From a virus: a stretch of 24,378 nucleotides of DNA. The DNA lies in the IMG/VR virus record IMGVR_UViG_3300042446_002035, positions 1 through 24,378 of that record. One strand, written 5' to 3'. This document shows, in pieces, positions 15,156 to 21,803 of the stretch. Within the stretch, counting starts at the first letter, position 1, and each line of letters opens with the position of its first letter. Under the pieces are notes generated by a model. It had not been told where the DNA came from, made no database searches, and was given only the letters and a program-made list of their open reading frames with translations. A program made the position numbers and the translations under genes.

Positions 15156-15406
15156 TGTATATTGAATTTACTCTGCCACAGGCAGCCAGAACTCTGCCCG
15201 CAGCGTATGCATTGAACACAGAACTTGCTGCTTGGGCACAAAAGTACAAGATTGAGTACAAGACAAAAATAATCAAGTGCAAGATGCGAGTAGCTTTTGA
15301 TTCAGACGACGGCTACACATTGTTTGGACTGACCTGGACCATGGACTCAAAATATCCTGGCTGGACAAATTACCGCATGATATCTGATCTAAATAACAAA
15401 ACATAA
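15155..15406 (+). CDS. Small protein of unknown function coupled to clpX
   Basis: An 83-aa protein whose ATG overlaps the clpX stop. The N-terminal half is a Lys-rich helix (LNTELAAWAQKYKIEYKTKII). The C-terminal half is beta-like and aromatic (MRVAFDSDDGYTLFGLTWT, YPGWTNYRMI). No motif is recognised. Its fixed coupling to clpX makes it a candidate ClpX partner or adaptor, but this is positional inference only. Confidence 0.7.
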   Translation: MYIEFTLPQAARTLPAAYALNTELAAWAQKYKIEYKTKIIKCKMRVAFDSDDGYTLFGLTWTMDSKYPGWTNYRMISDLNNKT

Positions 15407-15422
15407 TTGGTTTTTGTGTTAT

Positions 15423-15430
15423 ACTAAATA
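15423..15430 (+). promoter_or_regulatory. T4-late-like promoter motif before hsp20
   Basis: ACTAAATA fits the TAAATA core of T4 late promoters (TATAAATA), which need no -35 box. No sigma-70 -35 is correctly placed here. The spacing to the hsp20 ATG is 64 bases. Confidence 0.4.
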
Positions 15431-15434
15431 ACAA

Positions 15435-15458
15435 TGTAGTGCCCATAGTGGGGCTACA
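15435..15458 (+). promoter_or_regulatory. Hairpin in the hsp20 leader
   Basis: TGTAG (15435-15439) pairs with CTACA (15454-15458) and CCC (15442-15444) with GGG (15450-15452 or 15451-15453), with a small bulge between. It lies at the 5' end of the predicted leader, not over the RBS AAAGGAG just upstream of 15495, so it more likely stabilises the message than masks the start. Confidence 0.4.
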
Positions 15459-15494
15459 CTTCAAAGTCATCTTGCTTAATAAAGGAGAAAACAA

Positions 15495-15956
15495 ATGACA
15501 AAAACTCTCACCCTTCGCTCTTTCGACATTCCTGCAATTCACAAATTTGGTATTGGTTTCGATAACATGTTTGATGATCTCATGCGAGTAACAGCTCAAC
15601 AATCCAGCACAAACTATCCACCTTACGATATTGTACAAATCAATGAAGATGAGTACATGATCAACCTAGCTGTGGCTGGCTTTGGGCATGACAATCTTTC
15701 AGTGACCAAGGACAAAAAGTTCTTGATAGTTGAAGGCACACACAGCGTGGCAAAGTTGGCAGATGAAGATGATGCCAACTACACATATCTACACAAAGGC
15801 ATCAGCGAAAGACATTTCCGCAGAGAATTTCAACTGGCGGATCATGTGGAAATCAGCAATGCACACCTTGAACTTGGTATCTTGAGCATACGTTTAAAAC
15901 GTGAAGTTCCTGAAAGCGCCAAGCCAAAGACCATTGCTATCACACACGTTTCTTAA
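15495..15956 (+). CDS. hsp20: Small heat shock protein, Hsp20/IbpA family
   Basis: A 153-aa alpha-crystallin-domain chaperone that holds unfolding proteins without ATP. The opening FGIGFDNMFDDLMR matches IbpA-type proteins. The core runs from YPPYDIVQINEDEY through VAGF and ISERHFRREFQLADHVEI to LELGILSIRLKREVPE. The C-terminal IAI is the I-x-I/V oligomerisation motif. RBS AAAGGAG is well placed. Hsp20 is a common core gene of T4-type phages of aquatic bacteria, probably assisting virion assembly. Here it sits between clpX and clpS, suggesting a proteostasis cluster. Confidence 0.95.
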   Translation: MTKTLTLRSFDIPAIHKFGIGFDNMFDDLMRVTAQQSSTNYPPYDIVQINEDEYMINLAVAGFGHDNLSVTKDKKFLIVEGTHSVAKLADEDDANYTYLHKGISERHFRREFQLADHVEISNAHLELGILSIRLKREVPESAKPKTIAITHVS

Positions 15957-15972
15957 TATAATAGTGTAAATA
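15934..15972 (+). promoter_or_regulatory. Possible promoter region of clpS
   Basis: TTGCTA (15934-15939), a 17-base spacer and TATAAT (15957-15962) form a moderate sigma-70 promoter at the end of hsp20. TGTAAATA (15965-15972) next to it resembles a T4 late promoter core. Either would start transcription right before the following hairpin. Confidence 0.5.
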
Positions 15973-15998
15973 CAGTGGCAGCAATTTCGCTGCCACTG
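15973..15998 (+). promoter_or_regulatory. Perfect 10-bp hairpin in the clpS leader
   Basis: CAGTGGCAGC (15973-15982), loop AATTTC and GCTGCCACTG (15989-15998) form a perfect, GC-rich stem. There is no U tract after it, so it is a poor terminator. At the 5' end of the predicted clpS mRNA it may stabilise the transcript or serve as a processing or binding site. Confidence 0.65.
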
Positions 15999-16016
15999 CT
16001 ATCAAGGAAAGTAACA

Positions 16017-16328
16017 ATGCCTCAATCAGAAATCCGCACACGCATCAAACCACTAGAAGCTGCAAAAGAGCCCCCAATGTACCGCGTGGTTTATATCAAT
16101 GACAGTCACACCACCATGGAATTTGTGGTTGAAAGTTTGATTGAATATTTTGATTACACTGCTGAAACTGCTACACAAATCACAGTGGACATTCACGAAG
16201 AAGGGTCTGCTTGTGTTGCTGTGTTGCCCTACGAAATTGCAGAACAAAAAGGTGTTGAAGTCACGTTGCTGGCCCGTGCTCAAAGCTATCCGTTGCTAAT
16301 CAAGCTCGAACCTGAAACAACAGTTTAA
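16017..16328 (+). CDS. clpS: ClpS, N-degron adaptor of the Clp protease
   Basis: A 103-aa ClpS homologue. Start 16017 is chosen because AAGGAAAG precedes it and it gives a normal flexible N-terminus; the longer frame from 15975 would run through the leader hairpin. The recognition pocket is intact: N28-D29, gate M34 and H60 have exactly the E. coli spacing (N34-D35, M40, H66). YEIAEQKGVEV and the LLARAQSYPLLIKLEP tail follow the family pattern. ClpS delivers proteins with N-terminal Leu/Phe/Trp/Tyr to ClpA, not ClpX. No clpA is in this window, so it would act on host ClpAP. Its stop overlaps the stop of the opposite-strand phosphoesterase. Confidence 0.93.
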   Translation: MPQSEIRTRIKPLEAAKEPPMYRVVYINDSHTTMEFVVESLIEYFDYTAETATQITVDIHEEGSACVAVLPYEIAEQKGVEVTLLARAQSYPLLIKLEPETTV

Positions 16329-17116
16329 AACTCGATCACAATGCGTTTGGGATGATAAACGTGTTGTGAATATTGTGTGTCGGCCCGCCCACGACAGTTG
16401 TTTACAAATCGTATGCCACTCCGAGTCTGGTCCACTGACCCGTGAAAATGTCCAAAGCACCATGTGTCAATCTTGTGTTCTGTGTCTAATGCCAGTGCCT
16501 GCATCATGTATCTGTTGCCCATGGTATTTTTGCGCAAGTGACCTTCTAGGCCAATGTCGTGATCAACCAGTGCAGGATCAGGCACGGTATGTGTGACTAT
16601 GACAATCTTTTTAACGTCTTTGTGAGTTTGCAAACGTTTTATGCTGCTGCTCATGTATACACTGTCAGTGGTGGCCAATCTGGCAATGTTTTTGACTGCT
16701 GAGTCAGAAATGCCAAATTTTTCTTGATACCATTCTGAAGATCCTGATATATCAATGCCAAGATCAAAGTCAAAACCCCACCAGCCGTTTGTGCCCAAGA
16801 TTGCAACTCCTTCCACCACTACCACATTGTCTTGAAGATAAACCACATTTGGTATTCGATTGATCTTTTTTATCAAATTGTTGTAACTTTCACCTAGATC
16901 TTCAAGATAATCAGTATGTTCATCGTTGCCGTCAATGTAGAAAACAGCTTGGTAACACTGGCCCAGGTGCTTGAGTGCGTTGATCACAAGAGCTCTGTCT
17001 CGAGCAATATCGCCTGCGACCACACACACAGTACTGGTAGCTCGATTGGTCCAGTCAAATTGGCCACCCCAGGTTTCTATGTGTAAATCAGAAATTAAAT
17101 CAAATGCAAATGTCAT
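16325..17116 (-). CDS. Calcineurin-like metallophosphoesterase
   Basis: A 263-aa dimetal phosphoesterase. Motifs in order are SDLHIE (D10, H12), AGDI (D36), GNDEH (the GNHE box with Asp replacing the usual first His), THTVP and GHFH. Members hydrolyse phosphodiesters or phosphomonoesters of nucleotides, nucleic acids or proteins; the target cannot be read here. The usual GNHE histidine may be supplied by the shifted His in GNDEH. The gene converges with clpS, sharing a 4-base stop overlap (TTAA), and diverges from the small gene at 17141 with only 24 bases between starts. Confidence 0.88.
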   Translation of the reverse strand: MTFAFDLISDLHIETWGGQFDWTNRATSTVCVVAGDIARDRALVINALKHLGQCYQAVFYIDGNDEHTDYLEDLGESYNNLIKKINRIPNVVYLQDNVVVVEGVAILGTNGWWGFDFDLGIDISGSSEWYQEKFGISDSAVKNIARLATTDSVYMSSSIKRLQTHKDVKKIVIVTHTVPDPALVDHDIGLEGHLRKNTMGNRYMMQALALDTEHKIDTWCFGHFHGSVDQTRSGIRFVNNCRGRADTQYSQHVYHPKRIVIEF

Positions 17117-17140
17117 GATACATATTTAAAAGGAAACAAC

Positions 17141-17494
17141 ATGAACATAATTTTTGGAGACCCTATTGAGTCTATTCCCAACAGCTTTACTATTCTGCCA
17201 CTTGACTCGTTTCGTGTGCAGGACAGCTCTAGTCCAGTCACTGCCTGGGCCGTGATTGAGAAGATTCCCTTGACTGAATTTGCCACAGCAGCGGACAACA
17301 CAAAGATACACAAAGAGTTGTTGGAGTTTTATCGACAACAGCAATGGAACTATTGTGAGCATGCGATTGAATACCTCATGGGCAAGTGGAACGGCGAGCT
17401 AGACACATTTTACTCTGACCTGCTGCAACGAGTAATTGCATTCAAACAAACGCCGCCTGCTGAAGACTGGGACGGATCTCGGATCAAGATTTAA
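17141..17494 (+). CDS. Small protein of unknown function
   Basis: A 117-aa protein with RBS AAAAGGAAA upstream of ATG 17141. The N-terminus is beta-like (MNIIFGDPIESIPNSFTILPLDSF). The C-terminal half is helical and aromatic (HKELLEFYRQQQWNYCEHAI, DLLQRVIAFKQTP). No family is recognised. It lies alone between two minus-strand genes, starting 24 bases from the phosphoesterase start and ending in a 4-base stop overlap with the glycosyltransferase-like gene. Confidence 0.7.
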   Translation: MNIIFGDPIESIPNSFTILPLDSFRVQDSSSPVTAWAVIEKIPLTEFATAADNTKIHKELLEFYRQQQWNYCEHAIEYLMGKWNGELDTFYSDLLQRVIAFKQTPPAEDWDGSRIKI

Positions 17495-18780
17495 TTTCGA
17501 GCTACCAACCAGTGTTCTAGTGCTTGTAGTTCTTCCGTAGATCGAGTTGCAGACCCTGCACTCAGTGGCATGGTTTTTGATTTTGCCCAGTATTTTCCAG
17601 TGCAATTTTGTTCCATCACAGTCATTGCACTGTTGAGATTGTGATAAAATTCGTTTTCAATACTTGTTTGCCATTCTTGACTGAAAAATCTCTGTTTGTT
17701 TCTTGCAGCAATGGCATATAACTGCTGCCACAGCAGTTGTTTATCAACTGTTGACATTGCAGCTATTCGTTGCATTTCAATGACTATTGCTTGCAGCCGT
17801 GCTTTTGGGTCGGCGATCTTGTCATAAGATTCGTTGATCAGTCCGTTGAATGTTTCAAACCCGTATTTTTGTAGATACTGTAAACTCCCAGGCGTGGATG
17901 CCAACATAAAAGGTTGCCCACATGCAATAGGGCGAAGTGTTTTTTCTGTCAAATGCCATCGCGTGTCGTCAAACAACGTTTCTAGCACAACTTCTATGCC
18001 CGTGTTAGAATAATCAAAATTGTTGTAATCTGCACTGGCGGAACTTGAATGAGTGTTTGGTTTAAAAGTTTTGTGTAGAGTGGTGCTTGTGATGGCTAAA
18101 GATTTATTTGCAAAGTGATGATTTGTATAATCTATGTTGTTGTCCACTGCTGAAAAACTGGTCAAACAACTGTTATCAATATTGGCTGTTTCTACCAGTT
18201 CAGCAAAAGTTAACCTGTACTCACGTGTGCCAGACCAAGCACGATTGTATATTAGAAAATCTTTAGTAATATTGTCGACATTGCGATGTGTCAAACAAGA
18301 ATCGTGTGCAGCATATCTAAACCAGTCAGCTGCAATCAGTGCATGACTCCAAAAATACACTGGTAAAAATCCGTGCTGCTGATACAGATCAATTTGATCA
18401 CTATTTTGTTCACTGTGCGTAATTATTACATAGTCATAAAGATTACTCGAGGGGCTGATCAATCCGCGTAGATGCAGATCAATTTGATATGTTACTCTTT
18501 CTGGCGCACGATGGTGTTGATTAAAATTACAACGCACTATTTGTTTTTCCCAATGGTCTGCAAAATCATTGTTGGACCATAAGTTAAAATCAAGAGGTTC
18601 CTGATCATGCATGATTATTATTGGCACAGTCATTCCACCAACCCAATCATCAAATTTATTAGTTAAGCGATTTAAATCACTCAGTTTTTTTGAACCAGAC
18701 GGAATCCAGCCATAAATTAACATATCGTGGTTGCTTTTGTCACACAAGTGATTGTATAATCTATCTAAAGGGATACTCAT
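17491..18780 (-). CDS. Putative glycosyltransferase-like protein
   Basis: A 429-aa soluble protein. The N-terminal half holds PIIIMHDQEPLDF and a beta-alpha pattern (YDYVIITHSE, FLPVYFWSHALI). The C-terminal half has VVLETLFDD, HLTEKTLRPIACGQPFML and TPGSLQYLQKYGFETF. The 'TEKT-RPI--GQPF' segment resembles the donor-binding region of GT-B fucosyltransferase-like enzymes (GT10 type). Such proteins are seen in aquatic T4-type phages. The region looks more AT-rich than its neighbours (about 38% GC in a sampled line), hinting at separate acquisition. The predicted start at 18780 has no Shine-Dalgarno; ATG at 18723 is an alternative. Glycosylation is plausible but unproven. Confidence 0.6.
   Translation of the reverse strand: MSIPLDRLYNHLCDKSNHDMLIYGWIPSGSKKLSDLNRLTNKFDDWVGGMTVPIIIMHDQEPLDFNLWSNNDFADHWEKQIVRCNFNQHHRAPERVTYQIDLHLRGLISPSSNLYDYVIITHSEQNSDQIDLYQQHGFLPVYFWSHALIAADWFRYAAHDSCLTHRNVDNITKDFLIYNRAWSGTREYRLTFAELVETANIDNSCLTSFSAVDNNIDYTNHHFANKSLAITSTTLHKTFKPNTHSSSASADYNNFDYSNTGIEVVLETLFDDTRWHLTEKTLRPIACGQPFMLASTPGSLQYLQKYGFETFNGLINESYDKIADPKARLQAIVIEMQRIAAMSTVDKQLLWQQLYAIAARNKQRFFSQEWQTSIENEFYHNLNSAMTVMEQNCTGKYWAKSKTMPLSAGSATRSTEELQALEHWLVARN
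18731..18760 (+). promoter_or_regulatory. Probable sigma-70 promoter of the sugar dehydrogenase, inside the divergent gene
   Basis: TTGCTT (18731-18736), an 18-base spacer and TATAAT (18755-18760). The RBS AAAGGGA (18767-18773) lies nine bases before ATG 18783. All of it overlaps the first codons of the minus-strand gene. Confidence 0.6.
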
Positions 18781-18782
18781 CT

Positions 18783-20036
18783 ATGAAAAATATTGGTTTT
18801 ATTGGTCTAGGAAAACTAGGCATGGACTGTGCAGAAGTATTTGCAGAAAAACACACAGTGCGGGGCTATGATATTTACCCACGCTCAAGTGACTCAGTCA
18901 AAGTTTGCAGTATTGAAGACACTATCAATCTGAGTGAATGGATCTTTATTGCTGTGCCAACACCACACTCAGAAGGTTATGATGGATCTGTTCCAAGCAG
19001 TCACATGGAGCCCAAGGACTTTGGACACGAAGCAGTGATTGATGCCATTCACAATGTGAACAAGTATGCAACCAGTTCCAAGAAGATTGTGCTGATCTCT
19101 ACAGTATTACCAGGAACCACACGCCGCAAGTTTTATTCTTTGCTGGACAAACAACACGAGTTCTTGTACAATCCGTATTTGATTGCCATGGGTTCGGTCA
19201 AATGGGACATGGTCAATCCTGAAATGATCATGATCGGTACTGAGGACGGTAATCCTAATACGTTAGCAGGCGAGCTGATTGATATCTACAAAACAATCAT
19301 GCAAAACAATCCTCGTTATGAGATTGGCACCTGGGACGAGTGTGAAGCTATCAAGATCTTCTACAACACCTTTATCTCGGCCAAGGTTGGCCTGGTCAAC
19401 ATGATTCAAGACTTTGCATTAAAAATTGGTCATATCAACGTTGACGTTGTAACCGACGCACTGGCTCGTAGCACCATGCGTATCATGGGGCCCAAATACA
19501 TGACAGCAGGCATGGGCGATGCAGGTGCTTGCCATCCACGTGACAACATTGCTCTGCGTTGGTTGGCCCAAGAATACAACATTGGCTACGACTTGTTTGA
19601 CACAGTGATGCATGCTAGAGAGATCCAAGCAAAAAATCTTGCTCAGTTCTTGTTTGACACTGCCCTCCAGGATGGAAAGGCTTTTGGTCTTTTGCCCATT
19701 GTGATTCACGGCAAAGCCTACAAGCCTGATGTGCCCTATTGCATTGGCAGCTACAGCACCTTGGTGGGACACTACTTGAAAGAACTGGGAGTTCTAGTCA
19801 AGTATGTTGATCCCTTAGCCGACGATCCTGCTGATGTGGTGGCTAGCGTTGACCATCCTGCGGTATTTTTGTGGGCACACAATCGCAAAATCACTTATGA
19901 ATATACTGGTGATCAGTTAGACACACAGCCTTATTGCAAGATACAACCAGGCAGCATTATTGTTGATCCCTGGCGAAAACTGTCCAGTACTCCTGACGTC
20001 AAGGTAGTACACTATGGCAACACCCGGAATGTTTAA
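18783..20036 (+). CDS. UDP-glucose/GDP-mannose 6-dehydrogenase family protein
   Basis: A 417-aa NAD-dependent nucleotide-sugar dehydrogenase. The Rossmann motif is GFIGLGKLG near the N-terminus, followed by VPTP, STVLPGTT and the second-domain DECEAIKIFYNTF. The catalytic cysteine is C250 in GDAGACHPRD, corresponding to the usual GGxCxPKD; the Lys of PKD is Arg here. The C-terminal domain has HGKAYKPDVPY. Known members oxidise UDP-glucose to UDP-glucuronate or similar; the exact sugar is not decided. It starts two bases from the divergent gene and overlaps the next gene by 23 bases, so it heads a three-gene translational unit with the oxygenase and amidinotransferase. Confidence 0.9.
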   Translation: MKNIGFIGLGKLGMDCAEVFAEKHTVRGYDIYPRSSDSVKVCSIEDTINLSEWIFIAVPTPHSEGYDGSVPSSHMEPKDFGHEAVIDAIHNVNKYATSSKKIVLISTVLPGTTRRKFYSLLDKQHEFLYNPYLIAMGSVKWDMVNPEMIMIGTEDGNPNTLAGELIDIYKTIMQNNPRYEIGTWDECEAIKIFYNTFISAKVGLVNMIQDFALKIGHINVDVVTDALARSTMRIMGPKYMTAGMGDAGACHPRDNIALRWLAQEYNIGYDLFDTVMHAREIQAKNLAQFLFDTALQDGKAFGLLPIVIHGKAYKPDVPYCIGSYSTLVGHYLKELGVLVKYVDPLADDPADVVASVDHPAVFLWAHNRKITYEYTGDQLDTQPYCKIQPGSIIVDPWRKLSSTPDVKVVHYGNTRNV

Positions 20037-20532
20037 ATTTCATGTTCCAGTTTTCTGGAACAATGAGTTCAAAGAACTAGATTATGTCAACGAAGAATTC
20101 AATGACACTGCGAATCTTGAACAGTGGACCGCTCAGGGATATGCCAACAAGTTCACCGGGGACATGTGCGACATGCGTAGGTCACAGCCCAGTTGGAATT
20201 ATCAATTTATAAAAATTTTCCAAGAGATGGGCTGGAAGGATATCGGTACCAGCTATTACAGAATGGGCACTGGCACCATCTTGCCCACACACAGTGATTT
20301 GTATCTACGTTACATAGACGTTTTCAAACTGCAAGGGCAAGAGCACACAATACGCAGAGCCATTGTGTTCCTGGAAGACTGGAAGTCCGGTCATTACTTT
20401 GAAGGTGATGGTCAACCGTTTGTGAACTGGCGTGCTGGAGATGTGGTAGAATGGGCTTACGATACTTCACACATGGCTGCCAACCTTGGAACGCAACCCA
20501 GATACACACTACAAATCACAGGACATCTATGA
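20014..20532 (+). CDS. Fe(II)/2-oxoglutarate-type oxygenase, aspartyl/asparaginyl hydroxylase-like
   Basis: A 172-aa single-domain cupin oxygenase. The facial triad is visible as H93-x-D95 (LPTHSDLYLRY) and H153 (DTSHMAANLG), with R163 in PRYTLQITG as the likely 2-oxoglutarate ligand. RRAIVFLEDWKSGHYF and WRAGDVVEW match the double-stranded beta-helix core. Such enzymes hydroxylate amino acids, proteins or small molecules. It overlaps the dehydrogenase by 23 bases (an in-frame ATG at 20029 is an alternative start) and the amidinotransferase by ATGA. The substrate is unknown and is probably linked to those two enzymes. Confidence 0.87.
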   Translation: MATPGMFKFHVPVFWNNEFKELDYVNEEFNDTANLEQWTAQGYANKFTGDMCDMRRSQPSWNYQFIKIFQEMGWKDIGTSYYRMGTGTILPTHSDLYLRYIDVFKLQGQEHTIRRAIVFLEDWKSGHYFEGDGQPFVNWRAGDVVEWAYDTSHMAANLGTQPRYTLQITGHL

Positions 20533-21443
20533 TCAATTCCTACAACGAATGGGATAGTTTAAGAAGAATTGTTGTTGGTGATGCAAGTTATGCCAACTGG
20601 CCTAGGCACGATCCTGTGTTCAGTGCCGAAGCCAAAAACACCTTGTGGAAAGAATCTCCGCTGCCCCGTGGTCCTGTGCCGCAATGGATCATAGACGAAG
20701 CCAACCAAGATCTGCAAACGCTGGCAGACACACTCACAGCACATGGTGTAGAAGTGGTGCGTCCAGATCCACTAAACTTTCAGGTTCACGACGGCTTGTA
20801 CAACTATTGCCCACGTGATAGACTAATTGTGCATGGATCAACCATAATCAATCCTGCCATGATGTATCCCTGCAGAGACATGGAACTACAGTGTTATCAT
20901 GACATTGTGGATCAAGCTGAGCACTATCACTTTATGCCTCGCAACAAAGGCATGGTGCTAGACGCTGCCAACGTGTTACGCTTGGGCCCAGATCGAATGT
21001 TGTTTTTAGAATCAGCCAGCGGAAATAGAGCAGCCTATGACTGGTTGTGCCACACCTTGCCTGATGTGGAAATTGAACTGTGCAACTTCTATGCTGGCGT
21101 GCATATTGATTCAACCATTGTGGCGTTGAATGGGGATACATTTGTTGTCAACGGTAGTCGTGTCACTGCCAATACCATGCCCAGAATGTTGCAGGACAAA
21201 ACAATCATCATGATCAATGACGTGGTAGCACAAGGATTCTATGAATACCCATATGCTTCAAAATGGATTGCACTCAACATGTTGAGTATTGATCCCCAAA
21301 CAGTTATTGTCGATGGGGCACAAGAGTCAATGATCAACGTGTTAGAAGCGTTGAATTTTGTCGTTATTCCCCTGACCCTGCGTCACAGTAGAACTCTAGG
21401 CGGAGGGTTCCATTGTGTGACTCTAGATTTAGTTAGAGATTAG
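20529..21443 (+). CDS. Glycine amidinotransferase-like enzyme
   Basis: A 304-aa protein of the guanidine-modifying superfamily. The catalytic triad is in place: D145 (VLDAANVLRLG), H192 (VHIDST) and nucleophile C296 (LGGGFHCVTLDL). YPYASKWIALNML and the C-terminal GGGFHC stretch match arginine:glycine amidinotransferases, which move the amidino group from arginine to an amine. The ATG at 20529 is chosen because it overlaps the oxygenase stop; the longer frame from 20451 lies inside that gene. Its last codon overlaps the stop of the opposite gene. Together with the two upstream enzymes it suggests synthesis of a guanidinylated or hydroxylated compound, which is inference. Confidence 0.9.
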   Translation: MINSYNEWDSLRRIVVGDASYANWPRHDPVFSAEAKNTLWKESPLPRGPVPQWIIDEANQDLQTLADTLTAHGVEVVRPDPLNFQVHDGLYNYCPRDRLIVHGSTIINPAMMYPCRDMELQCYHDIVDQAEHYHFMPRNKGMVLDAANVLRLGPDRMLFLESASGNRAAYDWLCHTLPDVEIELCNFYAGVHIDSTIVALNGDTFVVNGSRVTANTMPRMLQDKTIIMINDVVAQGFYEYPYASKWIALNMLSIDPQTVIVDGAQESMINVLEALNFVVIPLTLRHSRTLGGGFHCVTLDLVRD

Positions 21444-21733
21444 GCTTGTTCTTCTAACGCGGCAGTCACGTGACTAAGTCCAGCAAGGTGATCAACAAAT
21501 GCTTGAGCGTTAGTTTCATGATTCCAAGCACGTTTCACAATCAATGTGGTTTGATCAAGTGGAATATCGTTATAGTTATCAGGGTTAGGATATTCTGCAA
21601 TTGACTCACCAGCTCCGTCGATTGCTTTGAGTTCATCTTTTTTAGATCGTATTGATGTGGTCAAATCAGTGGCATCAACTTCATTTAATGCTCTTATTGC
21701 GACCAAATCTAATGTAGCAGTTGTAATCCACAT
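21440..21733 (-). CDS. Small protein of unknown function
   Basis: A 97-aa acidic protein, MWITTATLDLVAIRAL..., with an excellent RBS AAAAGGAG just upstream of ATG 21733 and a CATAAATA late-promoter-like motif before that. The middle is rich in Asp/Asn/Pro (AEYPNPDNYNDIPLDQ) and the end is helical (AQAFVDHLAGLSHVTAALEE). No family is recognised. It converges on the amidinotransferase gene with a 4-base stop overlap. Confidence 0.75.
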   Translation of the reverse strand: MWITTATLDLVAIRALNEVDATDLTTSIRSKKDELKAIDGAGESIAEYPNPDNYNDIPLDQTTLIVKRAWNHETNAQAFVDHLAGLSHVTAALEEQA

Positions 21734-21750
21734 AAAAATCTCCTTTTGAT

Positions 21751-21758
21751 TATTTATG
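21751..21758 (-). promoter_or_regulatory. T4-late-like promoter motif before the 21733 gene
   Basis: On the minus strand the sequence reads CATAAATA, then ATCAAAAGGAG, then ATG. The TAAATA core and short leader with a strong RBS are as expected for a T4-type late promoter. Confidence 0.5.
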
Positions 21759-21768
21759 CCATTTGAAC

Positions 21769-21797
21769 TTGACCAACAATCAACATTGCGCTATAAT
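21769..21797 (+). promoter_or_regulatory. Sigma-70 promoter of uvsE, apparently leaderless
   Basis: TTGACC (21769-21774), a 17-base spacer and TATAAT (21792-21797). The expected start point (about 21804) coincides with the ATG at 21804-21806. Confidence 0.8.
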
Positions 21798-21803
21798 ACA
21801 AGC

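Noticed and set aside
15407-15494. FourU or ROSE RNA thermometer in the hsp20 leader
   Set aside because: No UUUU or matching anti-Shine-Dalgarno segment pairs well with AAAGGAG; only the upstream hairpin is supported.
17123-17130. Late promoter TTTAAATA for the phosphoesterase on the minus strand
   Set aside because: It is six bases from the start codon, too close for a transcript start; AT-rich spacer is a simpler reading.
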